Shown: positions 17,226 through 26,692, numbered from the stretch's first letter. The stretch is 36,789 nt of DNA from Aquipseudomonas alcaligenes NBRC 14159 (GCF_000467105.1 NZ_BATI01000011.1:1-36789); one strand, 5' to 3'. A program made the numbers and translations. Notes: generated by a model from the letters alone, not told the origin.

Positions 17226-17254
17226 ATTCTAGGGATGCACCCTGCCCCTGTCAA
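17226..17254 (-). promoter_or_regulatory. Strong sigma-70 promoter of yceD-rpmF-plsX-fabD-fabG
   Basis: On the minus strand a perfect -35 TTGACA (17254-17249) and -10 TAGAAT (17231-17226) are separated by 17 bp. Only 9 nt lie between the -10 and the yceD ATG, so the start of transcription would fall at or within a few nucleotides of the start codon. Confidence 0.8.
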
Positions 17255-17267
17255 AGGAATTTCCGCC

Positions 17268-17297
17268 CTGTCCGCTCACCGTCGCGGCAGCTAGAAT
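17268..17297 (+). promoter_or_regulatory. Possible promoter of maf/yceF
   Basis: The -10-like TAGAAT (17292-17297) lies 24 nt upstream of the maf start. The best -35 is CTGTCC at 18 bp, a weak match. It is divergent from the yceD promoter. Confidence 0.4.
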
Positions 17298-17321
17298 CGC
17301 CGACCCACCAGGAGAACGATC

Positions 17322-17900
17322 ATGCTGCCACTGGTACTCGCCTCTAGCTCGCCCTATCGCCGCGAACTGCTCGCCCGGTTGCGACAACCTTTCACCTGGG
17401 CAGCGCCGGCGATCGACGAAACACCACTCCCGAACGAAAGCGCCGAAGCCCTGGTGCGCCGCCTGGCCGAAGCCAAGGCCCGCGCCCTCAGCGAGCTGCA
17501 CCCGGCGCACCTGATCATTGGCTCGGACCAGGTCGCCGTCCTCGGCAACCAGATACTCGGCAAACCTCACGATTTCAGCCGCGCCCGCAGCCAGCTAATG
17601 GCCGCCAGCGGCGCCAGCGTGACCTTCCTGACCGGCCTGGCCCTGCTCAATAGCGCCAGCGGCCACTGCCAGGTTGATCTGGTGCCTTTCACCGTGCACT
17701 TCCGCGCACTCGACGAAGAGCAGATCAGCCGCTACCTGCAGGCGGAACAACCTTATGACTGCGCCGGCAGCTTCAAGGCCGAGGGCCTGGGCGTCAGCCT
17801 GTTTCGCGCCACCGAGGGCGAGGACAACACCAGCCTGATCGGCCTGCCGCTGATTCGCCTGGTGCAGATGCTGGAGCGGGAAGGCATCGCCATTCCCTGA
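17322..17900 (+). CDS. yceF: Maf-family nucleotide pyrophosphatase, YceF type
   Basis: A 192-residue house-cleaning nucleotide pyrophosphatase. LASSSPYRRELL lies at 6-17, then IDETPLP (31-37) and GSDQV with Asp69, LTGLALL and the C-terminal DCAGSFKAEGLG and TSLIGLPL. The GSDQV form is characteristic of the YceF branch, which hydrolyses 7-methyl-GTP in E. coli, rather than the Maf branch acting on dTTP/UTP. The ATG at 17322 has GGAG 8 nt upstream. It diverges from yceD with 105 nt between, and converges on sppA across a shared terminator. Confidence 0.93.
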   Translation: MLPLVLASSSPYRRELLARLRQPFTWAAPAIDETPLPNESAEALVRRLAEAKARALSELHPAHLIIGSDQVAVLGNQILGKPHDFSRARSQLMAASGASVTFLTGLALLNSASGHCQVDLVPFTVHFRALDEEQISRYLQAEQPYDCAGSFKAEGLGVSLFRATEGEDNTSLIGLPLIRLVQMLEREGIAIP

Positions 17901-17918
17901 GCGCCTATATAAAAGGAA

Positions 17919-17942
17919 GAAGCCCGGCACGGGCCGGGCTTC
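17919..17942 (-). terminator. Terminator between convergent maf/yceF and sppA
   Basis: GAAGCCCGGC (17919-17928) and GCCGGGCTTC (17933-17942) form a perfect 10-bp stem with an ACGG loop. The T-rich tail (TTCCTTTTATATA) lies on the minus strand, so it mainly ends sppA transcripts; on the plus strand the tail is poor. Confidence 0.75.
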
Positions 17943-17954
17943 TCACGGGAGCAA

Positions 17955-18923
17955 TCAGCGCAACGCCGGCCCCTGGAAGCCCATCCACAGCGCCAGGCGC
18001 TCGGCCACGCTGGTGCCGAGCTTCTTGGTGAAGCGATCGAAAGGATTCTCTTCGCGAGTGAAGTCGACGATATCCTTGGCGCCGATTACCTCGCGGGCGA
18101 CGTAACTGCTGCTACCCAGCGCATCGACCAGACCCAGCTGCAGAGCCTGCTCGCCGGACCAGATCAGGCCGGAGAACAGCTCCGGATGCTGGTCGACCTT
18201 GAGACGCTCGCCACGCCCCTTCTTCACGCTGTCGATGAACTGCTTGTGGGTGGTTTCCAGCACGCCCTGCCAGAAGCGGGTCTCCTCCTCCTTCTGCGGC
18301 TGGAAGGGATCCAGGAAGGCCTTGTGCTCACCCGAGGTGTAGACGCGACGATCGACACCGACCTTCTCCATCACCCCGACGAAGCCGAAGGTGGCCGCCG
18401 TGACACCGATGGAACCGACCAGGCTGGCCTTGTCGGCATAGATCTGGTCGGCGGCACTGGCGATGTAATAGGCACCGGAGGCGCCCAGGTCGCTGATCAC
18501 CGCATAGACCTTGATATCCGGGTGCTCGCCACGCAGGCGCTTGATCTCGTCATAGATGTAGCCCGACTGCACCGGACTGCCGCCCGGGCTATTGATGCGC
18601 AGGACAATGCCCTTGGTCTTCTTGTCCTCGAACGCCGCGCGCAGACTGCTGACGATATTGTCGGCACTGGCCTCCTCGTCAGCCATGATCATGCCACGCA
18701 CCTCGATCAGCGCCGTGTGGTGCTCCGCCGAGGACGCCGCCTTGTCCAGCTTCAGAGCCGGCGAGAACAATGCCAGGGCGCCGAACAAATAAACGAACGC
18801 CAACAATTTGAAGAAAATGCCCCAGCGCCGCGCGCGACGCTGCTCGATCACGCCGGCCTGGAGGGTTTGCTCCAGCAGCTTCCAGGCCTTTTCGTCACCC
18901 GATGCATTCCACTGATCAGACAT
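17955..18923 (-). CDS. sppA: Signal peptide peptidase SppA, short (36K) type
   Basis: A 322-residue membrane-anchored serine protease of family S49 that degrades cleaved signal peptides. One membrane segment lies at about 34-53 (WGIFFKLLAFVYLFGALALF). Catalytic Ser149 is in SDLGASGAYYIAS and the likely general base Lys201 in YTSGEHKAFLDPF. Single-domain length separates it from the 67K E. coli form. The ATG at 18923 overlaps the upstream HAD gene stop by 8 nt (ATGTCTGA); the longer frame to 18992 is within that gene. It is the last gene of rluC-HAD-sppA. Confidence 0.94.
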   Translation of the reverse strand: MSDQWNASGDEKAWKLLEQTLQAGVIEQRRARRWGIFFKLLAFVYLFGALALFSPALKLDKAASSAEHHTALIEVRGMIMADEEASADNIVSSLRAAFEDKKTKGIVLRINSPGGSPVQSGYIYDEIKRLRGEHPDIKVYAVISDLGASGAYYIASAADQIYADKASLVGSIGVTAATFGFVGVMEKVGVDRRVYTSGEHKAFLDPFQPQKEEETRFWQGVLETTHKQFIDSVKKGRGERLKVDQHPELFSGLIWSGEQALQLGLVDALGSSSYVAREVIGAKDIVDFTREENPFDRFTKKLGTSVAERLALWMGFQGPALR

Positions 18924-19608
18924 ACTCGCCAACCTCGACAGAGCCAAGAGGTGCGCGCCCTTCCAGCCAGGCACGCAATTCGGAAAACTCATTGATCGCC
19001 AACCGGGGCTCGTGAGCCCGCAGACTGTCCAACGGCTGCGCGCCGAAGCCTACCGCCACCGAATCCACGCCCGCATTGCGCGCCATCAGCAGGTCGAAGG
19101 CCGAATCACCGACCATCAGCGCCCGCTCCGGCGCAACAGCGCAATGCGCCATGATCTCGTGCAGCATGCGCGGATGCGGCTTGCTGGCCGTCTCGTCGGC
19201 GCAGCGGGTGATATCGAAATAATCCAGCCAGCCATGCCCTTCCAGCACCTTGTGCAGGCCGCGACGACTCTTGCCGGTAGCCACCGCCAGACGATAGCCC
19301 TGATCCCGAAAGGACTCGAGCGACTCGGCAACCCCCGGAAACAGCGCCGACGGCTCACTCTCCAGCGCCATGTAATGCTCGCCATAACCCACGCGGAAGC
19401 GCTCGACCTGCGCCGCCTCGCGCAGCTGGGGGTAAAGGGTCTGGATAGCCTCAGGCAGACCGAGACCGATAATGCCCTTGATCGCCTCGTCACTCAGCTG
19501 CGGCAGACCACAGACATCGGCAGCGCGGCGCATGGACTCGACGATACGACCGATCGAGTCGACCAGAGTGCCATCCCAGTCGAAGATCAGCAGCTGATAG
19601 TCAGGCAC
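18916..19608 (-). CDS. HAD-family phosphatase, phosphoglycolate phosphatase-like
   Basis: A 230-residue haloacid dehalogenase-superfamily hydrolase. The nucleophile motif [10 protein letters not shown] contains Asp10 and Asp12; a four-helix cap follows. Motif II is VATGKS, motif III the Lys in ASKPHP, and motif [17 protein letters not shown]. It resembles Gph and other phosphoglycolate phosphatase-like enzymes; the substrate is not determinable. The start is GTG at 19608 ([11 protein letters not shown]), overlapping the rluC stop by 8 nt (GTGCCTGA); the frame upstream to 19674 belongs to rluC. It overlaps sppA by 8 nt at its other end. Confidence 0.93.
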   Translation of the reverse strand: MPDYQLLIFDWDGTLVDSIGRIVESMRRAADVCGLPQLSDEAIKGIIGLGLPEAIQTLYPQLREAAQVERFRVGYGEHYMALESEPSALFPGVAESLESFRDQGYRLAVATGKSRRGLHKVLEGHGWLDYFDITRCADETASKPHPRMLHEIMAHCAVAPERALMVGDSAFDLLMARNAGVDSVAVGFGAQPLDSLRAHEPRLAINEFSELRAWLEGRAPLGSVEVGEYV

Positions 19609-20554
19609 CGAGTCGCTCCAGGGTCTGCGCCCACATGTCGTCCACCTCGGCCTGCAACTCCAGAGGCTGACCATCCGGCAGCTCGATCTTCAGCTGATAG
19701 GCGTGCAGGAACAGGCGCTTGCCGCCCAGCTCGCGCACCTCGCGCGTGAACTCCTCGTCGCCGTACTTGGCATCGCCAGCAATGGAGTGCCCAGCGTGCT
19801 TGGCATGCACGCGAATCTGGTGCGTGCGCCCGGTGATCGGACTGGCCTCGACCAGAGTGGCGAACTCGCCGAAGCGGCGCAGCACGCGAAACTCGGTAAG
19901 CGCCTCCTTGCCTTCGGGATTGACCTCGACCATGCGCTCACCGGAGCGCAGGTTGTTCTTCAGCAGCGGCGCTGCCACTTTCTTCTTCGAAGTCGGCCAG
20001 CTGCCGCGCACCAGGGCCATGTAGCGCTTGTCCACGCCATCACCGCGCAGCGCCTCGTGCAGATGGCGCAGCATGCTGCGCTTCTTGGCGATCATCAGCA
20101 GGCCCGAGGTGTCGCGATCCAGACGATGCACCAGCTCGATATCCTTGGCATCCGGGCGCAACTGGCGGAACGCCTCGATCACCCCGTAGTTGAGGCCGCT
20201 GCCGCCATGCACGGCGATGCCGGCCGGCTTGTTCAGCACGATCAGCGCTTTGTCCTCATAGACGATGGCCGCTTCCAGGCGCTCCAGCAGGCTCTGCGCC
20301 AGCGGCGCCGGCTCGTCGCGCTCGGCCAGGCGCAGCGGTGGAACCCGCACGATATCTCCAGCCTGCAGTTTGTATTCGGGCTTGATCCGCCCCTTGTTCA
20401 CCCGCACCTCGCCCTTGCGCAGAATGCGATAGATCAGGGTTTTCGGCACACCCTTGAGGCGGGCGAGAAGGAAATTATCGATACGCTGGCCGGCATGATC
20501 CGGCGCAACCTCAAGCAGCTGAACGCCGGAGGTTGGAGAGTTATCTGTAGTCAT
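19601..20554 (-). CDS. rluC: 23S rRNA pseudouridine synthase RluC
   Basis: A 317-residue pseudouridine synthase of the RluA family, expected to modify U955, U2504 and U2580 of 23S rRNA as in E. coli. An S4 RNA-binding domain covers about residues 22-80 ([38 protein letters not shown]). The catalytic motif HRLDRDTSG holds Asp146, and [16 protein letters not shown] is the usual later block. The ATG at 20554 is chosen by family alignment and has no clear ribosome site; a TATGAT -10-like box lies only 6 nt upstream. It is divergent from rne, as in E. coli, which supports RluC over RluA or RluD. Confidence 0.95.
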   Translation of the reverse strand: MTTDNSPTSGVQLLEVAPDHAGQRIDNFLLARLKGVPKTLIYRILRKGEVRVNKGRIKPEYKLQAGDIVRVPPLRLAERDEPAPLAQSLLERLEAAIVYEDKALIVLNKPAGIAVHGGSGLNYGVIEAFRQLRPDAKDIELVHRLDRDTSGLLMIAKKRSMLRHLHEALRGDGVDKRYMALVRGSWPTSKKKVAAPLLKNNLRSGERMVEVNPEGKEALTEFRVLRRFGEFATLVEASPITGRTHQIRVHAKHAGHSIAGDAKYGDEEFTREVRELGGKRLFLHAYQLKIELPDGQPLELQAEVDDMWAQTLERLGA

Positions 20555-20582
20555 GCCGGAATCATAACAATTTTTTATGGAA

Positions 20583-20611
20583 TTGAAGCACTTAATCATT
20601 ACTGCTATAGT
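20583..20611 (+). promoter_or_regulatory. Sigma-70 promoter of rne
   Basis: TTGAAG (20583-20588) and TATAGT (20606-20611) are separated by 17 bp on the plus strand. The predicted transcript starts near 20618, giving a leader of about 530 nt before the rne start codon. Confidence 0.65.
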
Positions 20612-20617
20612 CGCGAA

Positions 20618-21146
20618 CGCCGCCAAAAGCGGCCCGGTCAGCGGATGATCGACAACCTTGCCATCCCTGCCGAGCGCAACCCATTCAGGACGTGAGGCCG
20701 TCCGACGGGATTCTCGCCGCACAGAGCGCGATGAATTCCGGAAACAAAGCCTTGAGCCAAAGAGTCCTGAGCGCAGAAGTCGCAACCAGGCTCGACAGAC
20801 GCGCAGGCCCTGCCTGCGGTAATGCAAACCCGCTACGGATTCAGCGAGCGGCACCCGATTTCAGCGATACGTGTAGGGTGGAGATGCACAACCGTCGGAC
20901 AGCGTAGCTACAGGCATTACCCAGACGCTTCACATTCGTCCGCACCGACCGGTTGATTCCTCCCCTGACTGAGTGCTTCTGTCACCACAGCAAACAGGAG
21001 CGTTGTCGCGGCCCCAGGCCCCGTTGGCTTGGCCGCTGGACACCGGAGTGATTTACGACCACTCCGAAAGACGCGCCCTGACACCGACCGTGAGAGTCGT
21101 GTGTGCCAAACGCCGTTTCCGGTAGCCCGGAAACCATTGGTACAAC
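20618..21146 (+). promoter_or_regulatory. Long structured 5' leader of rne
   Basis: About 530 nt without a gene. Near the 3' end are two clear hairpins. CGGAGTG (21044-21050) pairs with CACTCCG (21060-21066) around a 9-nt ATTTACGAC loop. GTTTCCGG (21115-21122) pairs with CCGGAAAC (21127-21134) around TAGC, only 12 nt before the start codon. No purine-rich ribosome site precedes the ATG. In E. coli the rne leader hairpins let RNase E limit its own mRNA; a similar role is inferred here. The 5' two-thirds shows no strong element that I can see. Confidence 0.6.
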
Positions 21147-24100
21147 ATGAAAAGAATGCTGATCAACGCAACTCAGCCCGAAGAGTTGCGTGTCGCCCTG
21201 GTAGACGGCCAGAAACTCTACGACCTGGACATCGAGTCCGGCGCCCGCGAGCAGAAAAAGGCCAACATCTACAAGGGCCGCATCACCCGCGTCGAGCCCA
21301 GCCTCGAAGCCGCCTTCGTCGACTTCGGCGCCGAGCGCCACGGTTTCCTGCCCCTCAAGGAAATTTCCCGCGAATACTTCTCCAAGGCTCCCGAAGGCGG
21401 CCGCGTCAACATCAAGGAAGTATTGAAGGAAGGCCAGGAAGTCATCGTCCAGGTCGAGAAGGAAGAGCGCGGCAACAAGGGCGCCGCCCTGACCACCTTC
21501 ATCAGCCTGGCCGGCCGCTACTTGGTGCTGATGCCGAACAACCCGCGTGCCGGTGGCATCTCCCGCCGCATCGAAGGTGAAGAACGCAACGAACTGCGTG
21601 AAGCACTGAACGGCCTCAACGCCCCGGGCGACATGGGCCTGATCGTGCGCACCGCCGGCCTCGGCCGCTCCAGCGAAGAACTGCAACTCGACCTGGACTA
21701 CCTGATCCAGCTGTGGACCGCGATCAAGGAAGCCTCGCAAGGCCGCGCCGCGCCTTTCCTGATCTATCAGGAATCCAACGTCATCATCCGCGCTATCCGC
21801 GACTACCTGCGCCAGGACATCGGCGAAGTGCTGGTCGACAGCATCGAAGCCCAGGAAGAAGCCCTGGCCTTCATCCAGCAGGTCATGCCGCAGTACGCCA
21901 GCAAGATCAAGCTGTACGAAGACAGCGTGCCGCTGTTCAACCGCTTCCAGATCGAAAGCCAGATCGAAACCGCCTTCCAGCGTGAAGTGAAACTGCCGTC
22001 CGGCGGCTCCATCGTCATCGACCCGACCGAAGCCCTGGTGTCCATCGACATCAACTCGGCACGTGCGACCAAAGGCGGCGACATCGAAGAAACCGCCCTG
22101 CAGACCAACCTGGAAGCGGCCGAAGAGATCGCTCGCCAGCTGCGCCTGCGCGACATCGGCGGCCTGATCGTGATCGACTTCATCGACATGACCCCGGCCA
22201 AGAACCAGCGCGCCGTGGAAGAGAAAGTCCGCGAAGCCCTGGAAGCCGACCGCGCCCGCGTCCAGGTTGGCCGCATCTCGCGCTTCGGCCTGCTGGAAAT
22301 GTCCCGTCAGCGCCTGCGTCCGTCCCTCGGCGAGACCAGCGGCATCGTCTGCCCGCGCTGCAACGGTCAGGGCATCATCCGCGACGTCGAATCGCTGTCG
22401 CTGGCCATCCTGCGCCTGATCGAAGAAGAAGCCCTGAAGGATCGCACCGCCGAGGTTCGCGCCCAGGTGCCGATCCCGGTTGCCGCCTTCCTGCTCAACG
22501 AGAAGCGCAACAGCATCACCAAGATCGAGCTGCGCACCCGTGCGCGCATCGTGATCCTGCCGAACGACCACCTGGAAACCCCGCACTTCGAAGTCCAGCG
22601 CCTGCGCGACGACAGCCCGGAAGTGCTGAGCGGCCAGTCCAGCTACGAAATGACCCCGGCCGAAGTCGAAGACGCCCAGCCGGTCAGCGCCACCCGCACC
22701 CTGGTGCGCCAGGAAGCCGCGCTGAAAACCACCCCGCCGCGCCCGGCCGCACCGACTCCGGCAGCCCCGCTGGCACCGGCCGCACCGACGCCGCAACCGA
22801 GCCTGTTCAAGGGCCTGGTCAAGTCGCTGGTGAGCCTGTTCGCCGGCAAGGAAGAAGAGCAGCAGCCGGTCGTCGAAGCCAAGCCCGCCGAACGCAAGCC
22901 GCGTGGCGACGAGCGCCGCAACGGTCGCCAGCAGAACCGTCGCGACGGCCGTGGCAACCGCGACCGCAGCGAGCGTGGTGAACGCAACGAGCGCAGTGAG
23001 CGTGGCGAGCGCGAAGAGCGCAAACCGCGTGAAGAACGCCAGCCGCGCGAAGCCCGCGAACCGCGTGAAGAGCGTCAGCCGCGCGAAGCCCGTGAAGAAC
23101 GTCAGCCTCGCGAAGCCCGTGAGCCGCGCGAGCCGCGTGGTGAAGGCCAGGAAAATCGCCGCGAGCGCCAACCGCGCGAAGCCCGCGAGCCGCGCGAAGA
23201 GCGTCGCCGTGAACTGCGCGAGCCGCTGGACGCAGTAGCCGCCAGCAGCGAAGAGCAGCAGGCACAGCAGGAGCAGCGCGCCGAGCGCAAGCCACGTGAA
23301 GAGCGCCAGCCGCGCCCGCCGCGTGAAGAGCGTCAACCGCGCGCCGAACAGGCCGAAGCAGTCAGCGAAGAAGAAGTGCTGCTGAACGGCGAGCAGGTCG
23401 AAGACGACCAGGAAGGCGGTGAAGGCGGCGATCGTCCGCGTCGTCGCTCGCGTGGTCAGCGTCGCCGCAGCAACCGCCGTGAGCGCCTGCGCGATGCCGA
23501 TGGCAACCCGATCGCCGATGAAGCCGAGGACAATGCAGACGCAGCCGAGGCTGGCACCGAAGGTGCGACCACCACAGCCGCCGAAAGCGCCGCCGTAGCA
23601 GTGGCCGCCACCCTGGCCGTGGCCACCGAGGAAGCCCTGGCTCAGCCGGAGCAAGCGCCGGTAGCTGAGCAGGCGCCAGCCGAGATCACCCGAGCAATCG
23701 AAGAGCCCACCCCTGCCGCGGCCATCGTGGCCGAACCGGTAGTGGAAGCTGCTCCGGTGGAACCGGCTCCCGTCGCGCCGGTTGCCGAGGCTCCGGTCGT
23801 TGTTGCCGAAGTGGCGCCTGCTCCCGTAGAGGCCGCTCCGGTAGCCGCTCCGCAGAGCACTGGCGGCCGCGCACCGAACGACCCGCGCGAAGTACGCCGC
23901 CGTCAGCGCGAGGCCGAGCGCCTGGCTGCCGAAGCCGCTGCCGCGCCGCAGGTGGTCGCTGCTCCGGTCGAGGCACCTGCCGAAGTCGAAGCGGCTCCGG
24001 CCGAGCTCGCTGCGGTGGTTGAACAGGCTACTCCGGCCGAAGAAGCCGCTCCCGCGGTAGAAGCGCCGAGCGAAGTCGCCCCGACTGAAGCAGTAGCCGA

Positions 24101-24179
24101 AACGCCGAGCGACGAGCCGGCCGCCGAGCCTGCCGCCGAACAGGCGGACAAGGAAGAAGAGGCGAAACCGCAGATCTAA
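21147..24179 (+). CDS. rne: Ribonuclease E
   Basis: A 1010-residue single-strand endoribonuclease, the scaffold of the RNA degradosome on the inner membrane. The N-terminal catalytic half starts [17 protein letters not shown] and includes an S1 domain (about 35-120). Metal-binding Asp301 ([10 protein letters not shown]) and Asp344 (VIDFIDM) correspond to E. coli Asp303 and Asp346. The zinc-link C402PRC405 makes the tetramer. The C-terminal half is low complexity: an Arg/Glu-rich tract of [15 protein letters not shown] repeats (about 626-690), a second Arg-rich patch ([20 protein letters not shown]), then Ala/Pro/Glu-rich sequence with an NDPR motif at 911-914 followed by an Arg-rich helix. 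NDPR is a short partner-binding motif known from P. aeruginosa RNase E. The start has no ribosome site and follows a hairpin. A terminator lies 13 nt after the stop. Confidence 0.98.
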   Translation: MKRMLINATQPEELRVALVDGQKLYDLDIESGAREQKKANIYKGRITRVEPSLEAAFVDFGAERHGFLPLKEISREYFSKAPEGGRVNIKEVLKEGQEVIVQVEKEERGNKGAALTTFISLAGRYLVLMPNNPRAGGISRRIEGEERNELREALNGLNAPGDMGLIVRTAGLGRSSEELQLDLDYLIQLWTAIKEASQGRAAPFLIYQESNVIIRAIRDYLRQDIGEVLVDSIEAQEEALAFIQQVMPQYASKIKLYEDSVPLFNRFQIESQIETAFQREVKLPSGGSIVIDPTEALVSIDINSARATKGGDIEETALQTNLEAAEEIARQLRLRDIGGLIVIDFIDMTPAKNQRAVEEKVREALEADRARVQVGRISRFGLLEMSRQRLRPSLGETSGIVCPRCNGQGIIRDVESLSLAILRLIEEEALKDRTAEVRAQVPIPVAAFLLNEKRNSITKIELRTRARIVILPNDHLETPHFEVQRLRDDSPEVLSGQSSYEMTPAEVEDAQPVSATRTLVRQEAALKTTPPRPAAPTPAAPLAPAAPTPQPSLFKGLVKSLVSLFAGKEEEQQPVVEAKPAERKPRGDERRNGRQQNRRDGRGNRDRSERGERNERSERGEREERKPREERQPREAREPREERQPREAREERQPREAREPREPRGEGQENRRERQPREAREPREERRRELREPLDAVAASSEEQQAQQEQRAERKPREERQPRPPREERQPRAEQAEAVSEEEVLLNGEQVEDDQEGGEGGDRPRRRSRGQRRRSNRRERLRDADGNPIADEAEDNADAAEAGTEGATTTAAESAAVAVAATLAVATEEALAQPEQAPVAEQAPAEITRAIEEPTPAAAIVAEPVVEAAPVEPAPVAPVAEAPVVVAEVAPAPVEAAPVAAPQSTGGRAPNDPREVRRRQREAERLAAEAAAAPQVVAAPVEAPAEVEAAPAELAAVVEQATPAEEAAPAVEAPSEVAPTEAVAETPSDEPAAEPAAEQADKEEEAKPQI

Positions 24180-24191
24180 GATCTGCGGCAC

Positions 24192-24223
24192 AAAAAAGGG
24201 GATGCTTCGGCATCCCCTTTTTT
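24192..24223. terminator. Bidirectional terminator between rne and murB
   Basis: A perfect 14-bp inverted repeat (AAAAAAGGGGATGC and GCATCCCCTTTTTT) closes on a TTCG tetraloop. A and T runs on both sides make it work on both strands, ending the convergent rne and murB transcripts. Confidence 0.95.
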
Positions 24224-24261
24224 ATTTCTGTCTTGCACCTCGGCAAAGCCAGGTCACGGAC

Positions 24262-25281
24262 CTAGAGCACGTTGGGCTCGATCTCCAGCAGCACACCGAA
24301 GCGCCGCTCGATATCCGCACGAATGCGCTGTGCCAGCGCCAGCAACTGCGCACCACTGGCCGTACCGTAGTTCACCAGCACCAACGCCTGCAGGCGATGC
24401 ACGCCGGCGTCGCCTTCGCGAAAGCCTTTCCACCCAGCCCGCTCGATCAACCAGCCGGCAGCCAGCTTGGCCATCCCCTCGCCCGCCGGATAACTGACCA
24501 GGTCGGCGTGCTCGGCACGGATACGCTCAGCCAGCTCATTCGCCACCACCGGGTTCTTGAAGAAACTACCGGCATTGCCCAGCACGGCCGGGTCCGGCAG
24601 CTTCTCGCTGCGGATGGCGCAGATGGCGCGACTGACGTCGCTCGGTGTTGGCACCTCGATGCCTTCGGCCTGCAGGCGCTGGCGCACCGGGCCATAGTCC
24701 AGGTGCAGGCTGGCCTGGCGGCTGAGGGCAAAGCGCACCCGCAGGATCAGCCAGCGTCCCGGTTGCTGCTTGAACAAGCTGTCGCGGTAGGCGAAGGCGC
24801 ATTCCTCAAGATCGAACTCGCGCAGCTCGCCACTCTGGCGATCCAGCGCGGTCAGCCCGGCGAAGACATCCTTGATCTCCACGCCATAGGCGCCGATGTT
24901 CTGCATCGGCGCGGCGCCGACCGTGCCGGGGATCAGGCTGAGGTTCTCCAGCCCGCTCAGGCCCTGCTCCAGGCTCCAGAGCACGAAGGGATGCCAAGGC
25001 TCCCCGGCCTCGGCCTCGACCAGCACCCGCTCGCCGTCGTCCTCGAGAATGCGCAGGCCACGGCTGGCCATGCGCAGCACCAGGGCTTCGACATCGCCGG
25101 TCAGCAGCAGGTTGCTGCCGCCGCCGATGGGCATCAGCGGCAGGCCGCGGCGCGCGGCCTCGGCCAGGGCTTCACGCACCTCGTGGTCATTGCGCGCCTC
25201 GGCGAACAGCCGGGCGTTGACATCGACGCCGAAGGTATTGAACGGTTTGAGGGAGACAGCCTCTTGCAATCGCAGGCTCAC
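24262..25281 (-). CDS. murB: UDP-N-acetylenolpyruvoylglucosamine reductase
   Basis: A 339-residue FAD enzyme that reduces UDP-GlcNAc-enolpyruvate to UDP-MurNAc in cytoplasmic peptidoglycan synthesis. FNTFGVDVNA lies near the N-terminus, PIGGGSNLLLTGDV (about 51-64) contacts FAD, and IPGTVGAAPMQNIGAYGVEI and GNAGSFFKNPVV are catalytic-domain blocks, with Ser in GSFFKNP as proton donor. The length fits type I MurB. The start is GTG at 25281, overlapping the ptp stop by 4 nt (GTGA). Last gene of the comEC/exbB-to-murB series. Confidence 0.96.
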   Translation of the reverse strand: MSLRLQEAVSLKPFNTFGVDVNARLFAEARNDHEVREALAEAARRGLPLMPIGGGSNLLLTGDVEALVLRMASRGLRILEDDGERVLVEAEAGEPWHPFVLWSLEQGLSGLENLSLIPGTVGAAPMQNIGAYGVEIKDVFAGLTALDRQSGELREFDLEECAFAYRDSLFKQQPGRWLILRVRFALSRQASLHLDYGPVRQRLQAEGIEVPTPSDVSRAICAIRSEKLPDPAVLGNAGSFFKNPVVANELAERIRAEHADLVSYPAGEGMAKLAAGWLIERAGWKGFREGDAGVHRLQALVLVNYGTASGAQLLALAQRIRADIERRFGVLLEIEPNVL

Positions 25282-25742
25282 AGGCGCCCCCTGATCTCGG
25301 CGAGCAGCGCATCGCTGGCCTGCTCGATCAGGTCGAGTACCTGCTCGAAGCCGTCGACACCGCCGTAATAGGGATCGGGCACCTCGTCGAGCGCCAGGTC
25401 GTAGCGGCGCAGGAGCAGGTCCAGCTCGGCGCCACCGCTGGCGGGACGTAGGGCCTGCAGACGGGCCAGATTGTCGTGGTCCATGGCCAGGATCAGATCG
25501 AAGCGCTGGAAATCCTCGCGCTGTACCTGGCGTGCACGCAGGCTCGACAGATCATAGCCACGGGCCGCCGCAGCCTGGGCGGAACGCCCGTCCGGCGCTT
25601 TGCCGACATGCCAGTCGCCGGTACCGGCGGAGTCCACCGTAACCTTGCCGGCCAGGCCGGCAGCACTCAGGCGCTGGCGCAATACGCCCTCCGCGGTGGG
25701 CGAACGGCAGATATTGCCCATGCAGACGAACAGGACGCGCAT
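25278..25742 (-). CDS. Low-molecular-weight protein tyrosine phosphatase
   Basis: A 154-residue cytoplasmic phosphatase. The P-loop CX5R signature is C7 to R13 in VCMGNICRSPTAEG at the very N-terminus, and the general acid Asp is in VPDPYYGG (about 121). The target is unknown; many bacterial relatives act on tyrosine kinases that control polysaccharide export, but none is encoded nearby. The ATG at 25742 shares one base with the kdsB TGA (TGATG); the frame extending to 25892 lies in kdsB. It overlaps murB by 4 nt, so it is translationally embedded in an envelope-precursor operon. Confidence 0.94.
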   Translation of the reverse strand: MRVLFVCMGNICRSPTAEGVLRQRLSAAGLAGKVTVDSAGTGDWHVGKAPDGRSAQAAAARGYDLSSLRARQVQREDFQRFDLILAMDHDNLARLQALRPASGGAELDLLLRRYDLALDEVPDPYYGGVDGFEQVLDLIEQASDALLAEIRGRL

Positions 25743-26506
25743 CAGGCCCCCAGCAGGCGACGCACCCGCTCCAAGTCTTCCGGGGTATCCACGCCGGCCG
25801 GCGGCGCCTCGAGGGCATCGGCGACATGGATGCGCACGCCATGCCAGAGCGCACGCAGCTGCTCCAGACACTCGGTATCTTCCAGCCAGCACGGCCCCCA
25901 GGCCACGAAGTCATGCAGGAAGCCGGCGCGGTAGGCGTAGATGCCAATATGGCGGCGATAGGGCACGCCCTCCGGCAGCACGTCGCGGCTCTTGGCGAAC
26001 GCGTCACGGGCCCAGGCCAGCGGCGCGCGACTAAAGGTCAGGGCCAGGCCGCTCTTGTCGCTGACCACCTTGACCACATTGGGGTTGAACAGTGCCTGCA
26101 CGTCCTCGATCGGCTCAGCCAGGGTGGCGATGCCGGCCTGCGGGTTGGCCGCCAGGTTGGCCGCCACCTGATCGATGATGGCGGGCGGAATCAGCGGCTC
26201 GTCGCCCTGCACGTTGACCACGATGGCGTCGTTGGCCAGACCCAGCTGGGTGGCCACTTCGGCCAGGCGATCGGTGCCGGAGTTGTGGTCGACGCGGGTC
26301 ATCAGCACTTCGGCGCCGAAGCCCTGGCAGACCTCGAGAATGCGTGCATCATCGGTAGCCACCACCACGCGGGCTGCGGAACTCTTCTTCGCCTGCTCCC
26401 AGACGTGCTGAACCATGGGCTTGCCGGCAATGTCCTGCAGCGGCTTGCCAGGCAGGCGGCTGGAGGCGTAACGGGCGGGAATGACAACGGTAAAGGCTTG
26501 GCTCAT
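25742..26506 (-). CDS. kdsB: CMP-KDO synthetase (3-deoxy-manno-octulosonate cytidylyltransferase)
   Basis: A 254-residue enzyme that activates KDO with CTP for LPS inner-core synthesis. The N-terminus [19 protein letters not shown] is the nucleotide-binding signature. [33 protein letters not shown] and the C-terminal [12 protein letters not shown] are all typical of KdsB. The ATG at 26506 directly follows the ycaR stop (TAAATG). It overlaps the phosphatase gene by 1 nt. Confidence 0.97.
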   Translation of the reverse strand: MSQAFTVVIPARYASSRLPGKPLQDIAGKPMVQHVWEQAKKSSAARVVVATDDARILEVCQGFGAEVLMTRVDHNSGTDRLAEVATQLGLANDAIVVNVQGDEPLIPPAIIDQVAANLAANPQAGIATLAEPIEDVQALFNPNVVKVVSDKSGLALTFSRAPLAWARDAFAKSRDVLPEGVPYRRHIGIYAYRAGFLHDFVAWGPCWLEDTECLEQLRALWHGVRIHVADALEAPPAGVDTPEDLERVRRLLGA

Positions 26507-26692
26507 TTACTTGTCCAGACGCTCGTCGGTGGTCAGGGTGCGCGCCTCGCTCTCCAGCATCACCGGGATGCCGTCGCGAATCGGGTAGGCCAGGCCGGCG
26601 CCCTTGCTGATCAGCTCGGTCTTGTCTTCGGAAAGCTGCAGCGGGCCCTTGCAGACCGGGCAGGCCAGGATGTCGAGCAGTTTGGGGTCCAT
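26507..26692 (-). CDS. ycaR: YcaR/Trm112 family small protein
   Basis: A 61-residue protein of the UPF0434/Trm112 family. It carries [14 protein letters not shown], with one CxxC pair, and [11 protein letters not shown]. In eukaryotes Trm112 activates methyltransferases; the role of the bacterial form is not settled. The ATG at 26692 has AGGA upstream. It lies between lpxK (39 nt) and kdsB (directly abutting), its usual neighbours. Confidence 0.94.
   Translation of the reverse strand: MDPKLLDILACPVCKGPLQLSEDKTELISKGAGLAYPIRDGIPVMLESEARTLTTDERLDK

Noticed and set aside
20692..20907. A 71-codon frame inside the rne leader
   Set aside because: No ribosome site and no recognisable features; the stretch is better explained as untranslated leader.
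22980..23340. Tandem similar DNA units suggestive of a CRISPR or satellite array
   Set aside because: The units are in-frame codons of the Arg/Glu-rich RNase E tail; there are no spacers of constant length.
20982..24191. A 1069-codon open frame antisense to all of rne
   Set aside because: Its protein is low complexity (Phe, Gly, Arg, Ala) and mirrors the codon bias of rne; GC-rich third positions remove stops on the opposite strand. It has no family features and would start inside the terminator region.
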